NCBI RefSeq assembly: GCF_900182955.1
Contig: NZ_FXUL01000014.1
Location: 103,607-167,606, forward strand
Direction of reading: 5' to 3'
Source: Noviherbaspirillum suwonense
GTDB taxonomy: Bacteria; Pseudomonadota; Gammaproteobacteria; Burkholderiales; Burkholderiaceae_D
DNA: 64,000 nt
Shown here: positions 8,420-19,613 of the stretch, piece after piece
Layout: each line of letters opens with the position of its first letter
Numbering within the stretch: the first letter of the stretch is position 1
Notes under the pieces: model-generated
What the model was told of the DNA's origin: nothing
Database searches by the model: none
Seen by the model: only the letters and a program-made list of their open reading frames with translations
Position numbers and translations under genes: made by a program

Positions 8420-8887
8420 ATGATCAAGCAATTCCTGGCGGTCTTTTCCGCAGCGCTGCTGGCCGGCGCAGTCCATGCCGCCGACTACCGGGCAGGCGCC
8501 ATCAACATCACGGCGCCGCATGCCCGGCCCACGGTTCCCGGCCAGCCCGGCGCCGCCGCCTACCTGACGCTGGAAAACACCGGCGCCAGCGCCGACCGCC
8601 TGGTCGGCGTCAGCTCGCCGGTCGCGCAGTCGGCCGAAATCCACACCATGCGCATGGACGGCGACGTGATGCGCATGCGCGAAGTCGGCGAACTGCCGCT
8701 GGCGCCTGCGGCCAGGGTCGAAATGAAGCCCGGCATGGGCTACCACATCATGCTGACCGGACTGAAGCAGCCGCTGCAGGAAGGCGCCGCTTTTCCGCTG
8801 ACGCTGACGTTCGAGAAGGGCGGCAAGGTGGAGGTGACGGTGACCGTCGGCGGCAAGCAGGCAAAGCCGGCCGGGCATGGGCATTGA
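8420..8887 (+). CDS. Periplasmic copper chaperone PCu(A)C
   Basis: A 155-residue secreted protein with a signal peptide MIKQFLAVFSAALLAGAVHA. It has the PCu(A)C copper site: an early His in ITAPHARPT, then SAEIHTMRMDGDVMRMR with the H-x(n)-M ligands, and the conserved MKPGMGYHIMLTGLKQPL. The family delivers Cu(I) to the Cu(A) centre of oxidase subunit II. Its presence 3 kb from the cta cluster makes that role plausible here. A TATAAT (8368-8373) about 45 bp upstream of the ATG may be its -10 element; no good -35 is seen. The C terminus (GKQAKPAGHGH) adds histidines. Confidence 0.92.
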   Translation: MIKQFLAVFSAALLAGAVHAADYRAGAINITAPHARPTVPGQPGAAAYLTLENTGASADRLVGVSSPVAQSAEIHTMRMDGDVMRMREVGELPLAPAARVEMKPGMGYHIMLTGLKQPLQEGAAFPLTLTFEKGGKVEVTVTVGGKQAKPAGHGH

Positions 8888-9014
8888 TCAGCGGATAGCG
8901 GCCGGCGCGATGCGCGTGATGCCGCCGCCGGCTCACGAAGCGCCGGGCGGCGCAGCCGCCACGCCGGCACGGGGTTCGCCGCACGGCGGTTGACCCGGCG
9001 CGCCGGGCCCGCCG

Positions 9015-11282
9015 TCACTCCACCTTTTCCAGCTTCGCGATCGTCAGGTCCAGCAGCTTCATGCCGTTGCGGCCGAAGTTGATGCTGGCGCGGGCGCTGC
9101 CGCCGCCGCCTTCGATGTTGACGATCACGCCCTCGCCGAACTTCTGGTGATGCACGCTCTGCCCTATCCGCCAGCCGGAATCGGTCTGCGTACGCTCCGA
9201 CGGCCGCGACGGCACGTCCACCCATGCGGCCTTCTGCTGCTGGTTCGCGAACCAGTGATGCTGCACCTTGGGCGATAGCCACTTCAATGCCTCTTCGGGC
9301 AGTTCGTCGAAGAAGCGCGACTTGACGTTGAAACGGGTCTGGCCGTGCAGCATCCGGGTCTGTGAAAAACTCAGGTAGAGCCGCTGCCGGGCGCGCGTGA
9401 TCGCGACATACATCAGCCGCCGCTCTTCCTCGACCCCGCCCTCCTCCTTCTCGCTGTTGTCATGCGGGAACAGGCCCTCTTCCAGGCCGGTGATGAACAC
9501 CGCGTCGAACTCCAGGCCCTTGGCCGAATGCACGGTCATCAGCTGCATCGCATCCTGCCCGGCCTGCGCCTGGTTGTCGCCCGCTTCCAGCGACGCATGC
9601 GACAGGAAGGCCGACAGCGGCGACATCACGACATTGAGCGGCGCGTCGGCGTCGATGATTTCCACGCCGTCGCCGTTGACGATGGCCGCGCCCGCCATCG
9701 CTTCCGACGACGGTCCCTGCAGCGCCGGCGCGGCGCGGCCGAAGCCTTCCTCGGCGATGAACAGCGTCGCCGCGCTGACCAGCTGCTCGAGGTTTTCGAT
9801 GCGGTCCGCGCCTTCCTTCTCGTTCTGGTAATGGACCAGCAGCCCGCTCGCCTCCAGCACCGCCTGCACCATGTCCGGCAGCGGCAAAACGCTGGTGTCG
9901 CGCCGCACGTTGTCCAGCATCTCGACGAAGCGGCCCAGCAGCACGCCCGGCTTGCCCGGCACCTGCGCGACCGCGTCATGCAGCGACAGCCCGTGCTGCC
10001 GCGCGGCGTCCTGCAGCTGCTCCAGCGAGCGCGCACCGATGCCGCGCGTCGGGAAATTGACGGCGCGCAGGAAGGCCGAGTCGTTGTTCGGATTGTCGAT
10101 CAGCTGCAGGTAGGCAATCGCGTGCTTGATCTCCGCGCGTTCGAAGAAGCGCTGGCCGCCATAGACCCGGTACGGTATGCCGGCGGTGAACAGCGCATGC
10201 TCGATCACCCGCGACTGCGCATTGGAACGGTAGAGCACCGCGATCTCGCTGCGCAGCGCGCCCTCGGCGATCAGGCTCTTGCTTTCCTCGATGATCCAGG
10301 TGGCTTCCTGCAGGTCGCTGCTGGCTTCATAGATGCGGATCTGCTCGCCGTGGCCGGCGTCGGTGCGCAGGTTCTTGCCCAGCCGCTTGGTATTGTGCGC
10401 AATGAGCGTGTTGGCGGCGTCCAGGATGTGGCCGTGCGACCGGTAGTTCTGCTCCAGCCGGATCAGGTTCTGCACCTGGAATTCGCGCTCGAACGAGGAC
10501 ATGTTGCCGACATTGGCGCCGCGGAACGCGTAGATGCTCTGGTCGTCGTCGCCGACCGCGAACACCGCATTGTCGCGGCCGGCCAGCAGCTTCAGCCAGC
10601 TGTACTGCAGGTTGTTGGTGTCCTGGAACTCGTCGACCAGGATGTGGCGGAAGCGCCCCTGGTAATGCTCGCGCAGCGGCTGGCTGCGAGACAGCAGCTC
10701 GTAGCTGCGCAGCAGCAGTTCGGCAAAGTCGACCACGCCTTCGCGCTGGCACTGGTTGTCGTAGAAATCGTAGAGCTCGACGAACTTGCGGTGGAAGTCG
10801 TCATGCACCTCGACATCCTTCGCGCGCAGGCCCTGGTCCTTCGCGCCATTGATGAAATACATCAGGCTGCGCGGCGGATACTTTTCATCGTCGATGTTGA
10901 GCGCCTTGAGCATGCGCTTGATCATCGAGAGCTGGTCCTGGGTGTCGAGGATCTGGAAGGACTGGGGCAGCGCGGCGTCGCGGTAATGCGCGCGCAGCAG
11001 CCGGTTGCACAGGCCGTGGAAGGTGCCTATCCACATGCCACGCGTGTTGATCGGCAGCATCGCGGACAGCCGCGTCATCATTTCCTTGGCCGCCTTGTTG
11101 GTGAAGGTGACCGCCAGCAGGCCGCCGGGAGAAATCTGCCCGGTCTGGACCAGCCAGGCGATGCGGGTGGTCAGCACCCGGGTCTTGCCGGAACCGGCGC
11201 CGGCCAGGATCAGCGCGGACTGCGCGGGTAAAGTGACGGCGGCGAGTTGCTCCGGATTAAGATTATGGAGTAGATTTTGCAT
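9015..11282 (-). CDS. uvrD: UvrD/PcrA-type superfamily 1 DNA helicase
   Basis: A 3'-5' ATP-dependent helicase of mismatch and nucleotide excision repair. The 755-residue product begins MQNLLHNLNPEQLAAV. It shows motif I LILAGAGSGKTRVLTTR, motif Ia AVTFTNKAAKEM, motif II ILVDEFQDTN, motif III AVGDDDQSIYAFRGA, motif IV RLEQNYRS and motif VI YVAITRARQRLYL. The C-terminal tail (IGQSVHHQKFGEGVIVNIEG) is the UvrD/PcrA interaction domain. A TTG two codons upstream is possible, but ATG at 11282 is preferred. A -10-like TATAAT lies only 7 nt before the ATG, so the mRNA may be leaderless. Confidence 0.95.
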   Translation of the reverse strand: MQNLLHNLNPEQLAAVTLPAQSALILAGAGSGKTRVLTTRIAWLVQTGQISPGGLLAVTFTNKAAKEMMTRLSAMLPINTRGMWIGTFHGLCNRLLRAHYRDAALPQSFQILDTQDQLSMIKRMLKALNIDDEKYPPRSLMYFINGAKDQGLRAKDVEVHDDFHRKFVELYDFYDNQCQREGVVDFAELLLRSYELLSRSQPLREHYQGRFRHILVDEFQDTNNLQYSWLKLLAGRDNAVFAVGDDDQSIYAFRGANVGNMSSFEREFQVQNLIRLEQNYRSHGHILDAANTLIAHNTKRLGKNLRTDAGHGEQIRIYEASSDLQEATWIIEESKSLIAEGALRSEIAVLYRSNAQSRVIEHALFTAGIPYRVYGGQRFFERAEIKHAIAYLQLIDNPNNDSAFLRAVNFPTRGIGARSLEQLQDAARQHGLSLHDAVAQVPGKPGVLLGRFVEMLDNVRRDTSVLPLPDMVQAVLEASGLLVHYQNEKEGADRIENLEQLVSAATLFIAEEGFGRAAPALQGPSSEAMAGAAIVNGDGVEIIDADAPLNVVMSPLSAFLSHASLEAGDNQAQAGQDAMQLMTVHSAKGLEFDAVFITGLEEGLFPHDNSEKEEGGVEEERRLMYVAITRARQRLYLSFSQTRMLHGQTRFNVKSRFFDELPEEALKWLSPKVQHHWFANQQQKAAWVDVPSRPSERTQTDSGWRIGQSVHHQKFGEGVIVNIEGGGGSARASINFGRNGMKLLDLTIAKLEKVE

Positions 11283-11289
11283 CCGCAAG

Positions 11290-11295
11290 ATTATA
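11290..11295 (-). promoter_or_regulatory. Candidate -10 element of uvrD
   Basis: TATAAT on the minus strand, seven bases before the uvrD ATG. There is no convincing -35 at normal spacing. If used, transcription would begin at or next to the start codon. Confidence 0.4.
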
Positions 11296-11354
11296 AGCCT
11301 GCGGGGGTTTCAACCGGCATCGACTAACCGGGATTTCGGGATACCCCCAATGTC

Positions 11355-11390
11355 GTCGGGTGTAATAAGCGCCAGCGCATTACACCCGAC
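11355..11390. repeat. REP-like palindrome between thiE and uvrD
   Basis: Perfect 12-base arms GTCGGGTGTAAT and ATTACACCCGAC flank a 12-base loop, AAGCGCCAGCGC, which itself contains a GCGC...GCGC pairing. There is no U-tract on either side, so it is not a typical terminator. The GGGTGTAAT...GCG...ATTACACCC pattern resembles dispersed REP-type repeats seen in many proteobacteria. Only one copy is in this window, so repetition is inferred. Confidence 0.55.
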
Positions 11391-11401
11391 GAATATGCGG
11401 A

Positions 11402-12019
11402 TCAGAACAGGCCTGCCAGCGCCCGCGCCGCGCCTTCCGGGTCATCCGCGAAATACACGCTGCTGATCACCGCCACCATGTCCGCGCCGGCGGCGATCAG
11501 CGGCACGGCATTTTCGCGCGTCATGCCGCCGATGACGACGTTGGGCAGCGCCACCGCCTGCCTGGCGCGGGTGACGATGTCGACCGGCGTGCTGACTTCA
11601 TATTTCTTGATCCGCGACGGATAGAAGCCGCCGAACGCGACATAGCTCGCGCCTGCCGCCTGCGCGGACTGCGCCAGCTCCAGGCTGCCGTAGCACGATG
11701 AACCGACGATGCGATCCGGCCCGACCTGCCGGCGCACCTCCGCCACCGAGGCGTCGGTGCCGCCGACATGGATGCCGTCCGCGTCGAGTTCGACGCACAG
11801 TTCGGGATAGTCGTTGATGATGAAGGGCTTGCCCTGGCGGCGGCACAGCGCCAGCAGGGCCGTCGCCTGCTCGCGCCGCAGCGACGGGCTCGCGGTCTTG
11901 TGGCGGTACTGCAGCAGCGCCGCGCCGCCCTTCAGCCCGGCCTCGCTGATGGAAACCAGCCTGTCGGTGTCGTCCCAGTCCGGCGTGACCAGGTATAGCC
12001 CTTTCAATGCCGCCTGCAT
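11402..12019 (-). CDS. thiE: Thiamine phosphate synthase
   Basis: ThiE joins the pyrimidine (HMP-PP) and thiazole (THZ-P) units to make thiamine phosphate. The 205-residue TIM-barrel protein shows GLYLVTPD at the start, LLQYRHKTAS, PFIINDYPELCVELDADGIH with the following HVGGTDA, IVGSSCYGSLELA, YVAFGGFYPSRIKK and NVVIGGMTRENA. ATGs at 12034 and 12031 overlap the thiG stop, but GGGAG lies six bases before the ATG at 12019, so that start is preferred. It is the last gene of the thiC-thiS-thiG-thiE operon. Confidence 0.94.
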   Translation of the reverse strand: MQAALKGLYLVTPDWDDTDRLVSISEAGLKGGAALLQYRHKTASPSLRREQATALLALCRRQGKPFIINDYPELCVELDADGIHVGGTDASVAEVRRQVGPDRIVGSSCYGSLELAQSAQAAGASYVAFGGFYPSRIKKYEVSTPVDIVTRARQAVALPNVVIGGMTRENAVPLIAAGADMVAVISSVYFADDPEGAARALAGLF

Positions 12020-12030
12020 GTTCGCTCCCA

Positions 12031-12819
12031 TCATGCGACCCGCCCCGCCATCGGCGACGACGGTTGCGCGGCGAAGCGCTTCGGCACCCGGCCGGCCAGG
12101 TAGGCCTCGCGCCCGGCCTCCACCGCCAGCCGCATTGCGCGCGCCATGCGCACCGGGTCCTGCGCGCCGGCAATCGCGGTATTCATCAGCACGCCGTCGC
12201 AGCCCAGCTCCATCGCGATGGCCGCATCCGACGCCGTGCCGACGCCGGCATCCACCAGCACCGGCACCTTCGCCTGCTCGATGATCAGCGACAGGTTCCA
12301 CGGGTTCAGGATGCCCATGCCGGAGCCGATCAGCGAGGCCAGCGGCATCACCGCCACGCAGCCCAGGTCTTCCAGCATGCGCGCCTGTATCGGGTCGTCG
12401 CTGCAATAGACCATCACGTCGAAGCCGTCCTTCACCAGCCGCTCGGCCGCCTTCAGCGTCTCGGGCATGTTGGGGAACAGCGTCTTCTCGTCGCCCAGCA
12501 CCTCGAGCTTGACCAGCTTGTGGCCGTTGAGCAGTTCGCGCGCCAATTGCAGCGTGTAGACCGCGTCCTCGGCGTTGTAGCAGCCGGCGGTATTGGGCAG
12601 GATGGTGTAGCGCGACGGCGGCACCACGTCCAGCAGGCTGGGCGCGTTCGGGTCCTGCCCGATATTGACCCGGCGGATGGCGACCGTGATGATGTCGGCG
12701 CCGCTGGCTTCGGTCGCGAGCCTGGTCTGTTCCAGGTCGCGGTACTTGCCGCTGCCCACCAGCAGCCGCGAATTGTAGGTCTTGCCGGCGATGGTCAGCC
12801 CTTCGGTAGTCATGCTCAT
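12031..12819 (-). CDS. thiG: Thiazole synthase
   Basis: ThiG forms the thiazole phosphate ring from deoxyxylulose phosphate, dehydroglycine and ThiS thiocarboxylate. The 262-residue barrel begins [20 protein letters not shown]. It shows [85 protein letters not shown] and [15 protein letters not shown]. An AAGGA sits properly before the first ATG. The protein ends with a slightly extended tail ([12 protein letters not shown]). Confidence 0.97.
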   Translation of the reverse strand: MSMTTEGLTIAGKTYNSRLLVGSGKYRDLEQTRLATEASGADIITVAIRRVNIGQDPNAPSLLDVVPPSRYTILPNTAGCYNAEDAVYTLQLARELLNGHKLVKLEVLGDEKTLFPNMPETLKAAERLVKDGFDVMVYCSDDPIQARMLEDLGCVAVMPLASLIGSGMGILNPWNLSLIIEQAKVPVLVDAGVGTASDAAIAMELGCDGVLMNTAIAGAQDPVRMARAMRLAVEAGREAYLAGRVPKRFAAQPSSPMAGRVA

Positions 12820-12840
12820 GCTTTCCTTTCGAATGTGGTT

Positions 12841-13044
12841 TCAGCCGCCGCCGATGGCCCGGACGATGTCGACCCGGTCGCGCGGCTGCAGCCGCCGCGT
12901 GTCCCAGGCCTGGCGCGGCACGACTTCGCGGTTGACAGCGATCGCCAGCCCCTTCCCGGCCAGGTCCAGCGCGGCGACCAGGTCGGCAAGGCTGCCGTTC
13001 TCGGGCGCCGCGTGCGGCGCGCCGTTGAGTTCGATCTCCACCAT
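12841..13044 (-). CDS. thiS: Sulfur carrier protein ThiS
   Basis: A 67-residue ubiquitin-fold protein that carries sulfur as a C-terminal thiocarboxylate for the ThiG reaction. The diagnostic Gly-Gly end (RAIGGG) is present, and the sequence has the family's VNREVVPR and RVDIVRAI segments. It ends with three glycines rather than two. It lies 3 bp after thiC and 21 bp before thiG, clearly in the same operon. No thiO or thiF is in the visible cluster. Confidence 0.95.
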   Translation of the reverse strand: MVEIELNGAPHAAPENGSLADLVAALDLAGKGLAIAVNREVVPRQAWDTRRLQPRDRVDIVRAIGGG

Positions 13045-13047
13045 GGC

Positions 13048-15186
<2,139 letters not shown>

Positions 15187-15201
15187 TCAGGTACTTCGCC
15201 A

Positions 15202-16500
15202 TTACATCTCCTCCTGCAATTCAGTACGCAATTCCATCAACAGCTTGCCCAACATGTTTTTACCTTTGCCATCAGGGCCATATCCCCAGAACGCGTCCTT
15301 GGGCGACGCCTCGACAAGTTGCGCGTTGCCTGTCCCGCACAAAGACTTGCGCAAATTTTCATCCTGCCCGAATTTTGCTGCGAGGACTTTGCGCATGACA
15401 TCGAGTTTGACCTGGTGCCAATCGGGTCGCCAATATGCCTTATCCGCTACTGACAAATCATAGACTTCCCTGGCCGTGCGGTTCTCACATATTTCATGCA
15501 TGCTGGAACGTAAATGCGCGCCAAACTTTTGCGTCTGGAAATAATGTTCCGCAGTCTTCCAGTACTTGCCGTCGATCTCGATTAGCTTGCCCTCGTAGAA
15601 GTTGGTGAATTCGTAGTAGTCGCTGTGCTTATCGTAGAACTCGATGGTGCGCACCTTTGTACCTACGGCCTTTGTACCTACGGCATAGGCATCTTTGCCG
15701 AAATCTTCTTCAATCCAGCCACGAGAAGGCAAGACGTCCTCGCCCGTCTGGGATTCAAGGTATTTGATGATTTCCTCCAACTGTTGCTGCTTGAACCTGG
15801 CGATCTTCAACAGCGACCGCCCATATCGCGAAACGGCATCCGGCTGGACATATGCGGGCACCAACTTTTTGAGCGCGTCGATGTCTATGGTCTCGATCGC
15901 CTTTATCGCCCTGCCGGTGTCTTGCTGGCTGTTTAGTTGCTGGTTGATATACCGGAGGATCTCGGGCTGCTTCTCGAACCTCGCAATGTCCAGCAGCGAA
16001 CGGCCCTCGGACGAGACCGAATCCACGGGAACCTGTTTGGGAACCAGCCGCCGGAAGTCATCCAGATTTCCTTGCTTGATCGCCAGGATCGCGCGGCCGA
16101 GCGGATCGGACCTGGGAGACGTTACGCTGCTTGTTGCGCGCGTACTGGCAGACTTCTCGGCTTGCTTATGTCCGCGCCGCGTCGTCACGGCGCTGGACGA
16201 GCCCGATTCCTCGCTCGACGTGCTCGGGTCCTCTTTCACTGGCTGCTTTGCCTTCCTTGCCGGCTTCGCATCCTTTGCTTTTTCTGGCTGGAATTCCGGC
16301 TTTGTAGAACTACTTGTCTTGGCGGATTTCTTCTTTTTCTCGGGAAGCGCCGTGTCTTCGTCGTCGTCCCTCAATACTTTCACGACAGGCTTTTTCACCT
16401 TGCGCGCCGCTTTGGCGTCACCACCGCTTGACGATGCATTTCCCGACGGAGGCCCGGACAGTCGCTTGCTGGAGGAAGAATTCTCTGCTCTTGTGCTCAT
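15202..16500 (-). CDS. Disordered tail, ankyrin-like repeats and C-terminal NADAR domain protein
   Basis: A 432-residue protein in three parts. Residues 1-132 are low-complexity, rich in Ser, Lys, Ala and Glu, with no secretion signal. Residues 133-250 hold two similar ankyrin-like units (GRSLLDIARF...EILRYINQQL and GRSLLKIARF...EEIIKYLESQ). Residues 285-432 form a NADAR/YbiA domain: FTNFYEG, WKTAEHYFQTQKF, RPDWHQVKLDVM, AKFGQDENLR, GTGNAQLVEASPKDAFWG and GPDGKGKNMLGKLLM. NADAR domains are N-glycosidases for riboflavin-pathway intermediates or ADP-ribosylated bases. ATG 16500 has AGGGA six bases upstream; an ATG at 16569 lacks one. It is isolated between two housekeeping genes, with visibly less GC-biased codon choice in the tail. 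Substrate unknown. Confidence 0.85.
   Translation of the reverse strand: MSTRAENSSSSKRLSGPPSGNASSSGGDAKAARKVKKPVVKVLRDDDEDTALPEKKKKSAKTSSSTKPEFQPEKAKDAKPARKAKQPVKEDPSTSSEESGSSSAVTTRRGHKQAEKSASTRATSSVTSPRSDPLGRAILAIKQGNLDDFRRLVPKQVPVDSVSSEGRSLLDIARFEKQPEILRYINQQLNSQQDTGRAIKAIETIDIDALKKLVPAYVQPDAVSRYGRSLLKIARFKQQQLEEIIKYLESQTGEDVLPSRGWIEEDFGKDAYAVGTKAVGTKVRTIEFYDKHSDYYEFTNFYEGKLIEIDGKYWKTAEHYFQTQKFGAHLRSSMHEICENRTAREVYDLSVADKAYWRPDWHQVKLDVMRKVLAAKFGQDENLRKSLCGTGNAQLVEASPKDAFWGYGPDGKGKNMLGKLLMELRTELQEEM
15654..15683 (-). repeat. 15-bp in-frame tandem duplication in the NADAR linker
   Basis: Two exact 15-base copies (CCTTTGTACCTACGG) in tandem. They encode the repeated linker AVGTKAVGTK just before the NADAR domain, which suggests a recent slippage or duplication event. 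Confidence 0.9.
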
Positions 16501-16644
16501 ATATTTCCCTGAATGGTTGATGGCTTGAAAACCAGGCGTCTGGGTTCCCGTTTCCGTCATCAGGTTCATTCGAGGCGCTTAACCGGCCGCGGCGATATCG
16601 ACAAAGGCAGTCCCCATGCCACAGGGCCTATCCCTATCCTCCCT

Positions 16645-16650
16645 TATAAT
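16645..16650 (+). promoter_or_regulatory. Candidate -10 element of valS
   Basis: TATAAT 29 bp upstream of the valS start codon. No good -35 hexamer is visible at 16-18 bp, so this is a weak call. Confidence 0.35.
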
Positions 16651-16679
16651 CTTCGGTTTCGCCCATACCCAGCCAAATC

Positions 16680-19469
16680 ATGGAATTAGCCAAGTCTTTC
16701 GAGCCCGCCGATATAGAAAAACACTGGCGCACAGAGTGGGAAAGCCGCGGTTACTACACCGCCACCACCGACCAGAACCGGCCCTCCTTCAGCATCCAGC
16801 TGCCGCCGCCCAACGTCACCGGCACGCTCCACATGGGACATGGCTTCAACCAGACCATCATGGACGGCCTGACCCGCTATTACCGGATGCGCGGCTACAA
16901 CACCGCGTGGATACCGGGCACCGACCATGCCGGCATCGCCACGCAGATCGTCGTGGAACGCCAGCTCGACGCGCAGAAAGTCACCCGCCACGACCTCGGC
17001 CGCCCGGCCTTCCTGGAAAAAGTCTGGGAATGGAAGGAAAAATCCGGCTCCACCATCACCGGCCAGATGCGCCGCCTGGGCGCGTCCACCGACTGGAGCC
17101 GCGAATACTTCACGATGGACGACAAGATGTCCAAGGCCGTGACCGAAGTGTTCGTGCGGCTGTCGGAGCAGGGCCTGATCTACCGCGGCAAGCGGCTGGT
17201 CAACTGGGACCCGGTGCTGGGCACCGCGGTGTCGGACCTGGAAGTGGTGTCGGAGGAGGAAGACGGCAGCATGTGGCACATCCGCTACCCGTTCGCCGAC
17301 GGCAGCGGCCACATCACGGTGGCAACCACGCGGCCGGAAACCATGCTGGGCGACGTCGCGGTGGCGGTGGACCCGACCGACGAACGCTATGCGCACCTGA
17401 TCGGCAAGATGCTGACGCTGCCGCTGGCCGGCCGCGAGATCCCGCTGATCGCCGATTCGTACGTCGACAAGGAATTCGGCACTGGCTGCGTGAAGATCAC
17501 GCCGGCGCATGACTTCAACGACTATGCGGTCGGCCAGCGCCACGACCTGGCGCCGATCTCCATCATGACGCTGGACGCGAAGATCAACGACAACGGCGCG
17601 GCAGCCTACCGCGGCATGGACCGCTTCGCCGCGCGCAAGCAGATCGTCGCCGACCTCGACGCGCAGGGCCTGCTGGAGTCCGTCAAGCCGCATAAGCTGA
17701 TGGTGCCGCGCGGCGATCGTACCGGCGTGGTCATCGAGCCGATGCTGACCGACCAGTGGTTCGTCGCGATGAGCAAGCCCGCGCCGGAAGGCACGTTCTT
17801 TCCCGGCAAGTCCATCGCCGAAGTCGCGCTGGACAAGGTGGCCGGCGGCGAAGTGCGCTTCATCCCGGAAAATTGGACCACGACCTATAATCAGTGGCTC
17901 ACCAACATCCAGGACTGGTGCATTTCCCGCCAGCTCTGGTGGGGCCACCAGATCCCGGCCTGGTATGACGACGAGGGCAATGTCTACGTCGCCCGCAACG
18001 AGGAAGAGGCCCGCGCCAAGGCCGGCGGCCGCGCGCTGCGCCGGGATGAAGACGTGCTCGACACCTGGTTCTCGTCGGCGCTGGTGCCCTTCTCCTCGCT
18101 CGGCTGGCCGGAAGAGACCCCGGACTACAAGACCTTCCTGCCGTCGTCGGTGCTGGTGACCGGTTTCGACATCATCTTCTTCTGGGTCGCGCGGATGGTG
18201 ATGATGACCACGCACTTCACCGGCAAGGTGCCGTTCCGGGACGTTTACGTGCATGGCCTGGTGCGGGACGCGTCCGGCCAGAAGATGTCCAAGTCCAAGG
18301 GCAACACGCTGGATCCGATCGACCTGATCGACGGCATTGCGCTCGAAGACCTGGTGGCCAAGCGCACGGTCGGCCTGATGAACCCGAAGCAGGCCGACAG
18401 CATTGCCCGTGCCACCCGCAAGGAATTCCCGAACGGCATCCCGGCCTACGGCACCGACGCGCTGCGCTTCACCATGGCCAGCTATGCGTCGCTGGGGCGC
18501 AATATCAATTTCGACCTCGGCCGCTGCGAGGGCTATCGCAACTTCTGCAACAAGCTGTGGAATGCGACCCGCTTCGTGCTGATGAATACCGAGGGCAAGG
18601 ACTGCGGCGTCGACGCCGCCGACAGCGAACTCGACTATTCGCCGGCCGACCGCTGGATCGTGTCGCTGCTGCAGCGCACCGAAGCCGAGGTGGAAAAGGG
18701 CTTTGCCGACTACCGCTTCGACAACCTGTCGTCTGCCATCTACAAGTTCATCTGGGATGAATACTGCGACTGGTACCTGGAAGTGGCCAAGGTGCAGGTC
18801 CAGACCGGCACCGAGGCGCAGCAGCGCGCCACCCGCCGCACGCTGCTGAAGGTGCTGGAAGCGGTGCTGCGGCTGGCGCACCCGGTGATTCCGTTCATCA
18901 CCGAGGAACTGTGGCAGACGGTGGCGCCGCTGTCGGGCAAGGTGCTGGAAAGCGGCGCGTCCATCATGCTGCAGCCCTACCCGGTCGCGCAGCCGGAAAA
19001 GATCGACGAACAGGCCGAGCAGTGGATGGCGCAACTCAAGGCGATGACCGATGCCTGCCGCAACCTGCGCGGCGAGATGCAGTTGTCGCCAGCGCAGAAA
19101 GTGCCGCTGCTGATGGAAGGCGAACGGGCCTTGCTGGAATCGTTCGCGCCCTACCTGCAGGCGCTGGCCAAGCTGTCCGAGGTGCAGGTGCTGGACGCGT
19201 TGCCCGACGACTCGCCGGCGCCGGTGTCGGTGGTGGGCAACGCGAAGCTGATGCTGAAGGTGGAGATCGACATCGCCGCCGAGCGCGAGCGGCTGGGAAA
19301 GGAAATTGCCCGGCTGGAAGGCGAGATCGTCAAGGCCAACGGCAAGCTGTCCAACGAGAGCTTCGTCGCCCGCGCGCCGGCCCAGGTGGTGGCAATGGAG
19401 AAGGAAAGACTGGCAAACTTCTCCGGCACGCTGGAAAAGCTGCGCGAGCAGCTGGCGAAGCTGGGTTGA
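16680..19469 (+). CDS. valS: Valyl-tRNA synthetase
   Basis: Class Ia synthetase charging tRNA-Val. The 929-residue product has the HIGH-type motif [15 protein letters not shown] (HMGH), an editing (CP1) domain including [14 protein letters not shown] and [11 protein letters not shown], the KMSKS motif in [16 protein letters not shown], an anticodon-binding domain, and a C-terminal coiled coil ([16 protein letters not shown] ... [12 protein letters not shown]). The length is normal for bacterial ValRS. It is followed by a hairpin terminator. Confidence 0.98.
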   Translation: MELAKSFEPADIEKHWRTEWESRGYYTATTDQNRPSFSIQLPPPNVTGTLHMGHGFNQTIMDGLTRYYRMRGYNTAWIPGTDHAGIATQIVVERQLDAQKVTRHDLGRPAFLEKVWEWKEKSGSTITGQMRRLGASTDWSREYFTMDDKMSKAVTEVFVRLSEQGLIYRGKRLVNWDPVLGTAVSDLEVVSEEEDGSMWHIRYPFADGSGHITVATTRPETMLGDVAVAVDPTDERYAHLIGKMLTLPLAGREIPLIADSYVDKEFGTGCVKITPAHDFNDYAVGQRHDLAPISIMTLDAKINDNGAAAYRGMDRFAARKQIVADLDAQGLLESVKPHKLMVPRGDRTGVVIEPMLTDQWFVAMSKPAPEGTFFPGKSIAEVALDKVAGGEVRFIPENWTTTYNQWLTNIQDWCISRQLWWGHQIPAWYDDEGNVYVARNEEEARAKAGGRALRRDEDVLDTWFSSALVPFSSLGWPEETPDYKTFLPSSVLVTGFDIIFFWVARMVMMTTHFTGKVPFRDVYVHGLVRDASGQKMSKSKGNTLDPIDLIDGIALEDLVAKRTVGLMNPKQADSIARATRKEFPNGIPAYGTDALRFTMASYASLGRNINFDLGRCEGYRNFCNKLWNATRFVLMNTEGKDCGVDAADSELDYSPADRWIVSLLQRTEAEVEKGFADYRFDNLSSAIYKFIWDEYCDWYLEVAKVQVQTGTEAQQRATRRTLLKVLEAVLRLAHPVIPFITEELWQTVAPLSGKVLESGASIMLQPYPVAQPEKIDEQAEQWMAQLKAMTDACRNLRGEMQLSPAQKVPLLMEGERALLESFAPYLQALAKLSEVQVLDALPDDSPAPVSVVGNAKLMLKVEIDIAAERERLGKEIARLEGEIVKANGKLSNESFVARAPAQVVAMEKERLANFSGTLEKLREQLAKLG

Positions 19470-19480
19470 ATCGGGCAGGC

Positions 19481-19508
19481 GGGCAAGGGAATACGCATTC
19501 CCTTGCCC
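19481..19508 (+). terminator. Hairpin downstream of valS
   Basis: Perfect 12-base arms, GGGCAAGGGAAT and ATTCCCTTGCCC, with a 4-base loop, 11 bp after the valS stop. The following T-rich stretch is weak (GTCGCTTATTGCTT), so termination may be only partly intrinsic. Confidence 0.65.
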
Positions 19509-19613
19509 GTCGCTTATTGCTTGAAATACGTGCCTGAAATACGGGTTTTCCCCAGTCTATCCATTTGTGCGAACAGGCCGCAGGCCGAAGGCGGCTAGCC
19601 CGCCAGCAAGCGG

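Noticed and set aside
16501..16569. Upstream start for the ankyrin-NADAR protein (23 extra residues)
   Set aside because: It lacks a ribosome binding site, whereas the internal ATG at 16500 has a well-spaced AGGGA.
16686..19034. 782-codon minus-strand ORF opposite valS
   Set aside because: Antisense to valS, with no domain and a composition typical of shadow frames.
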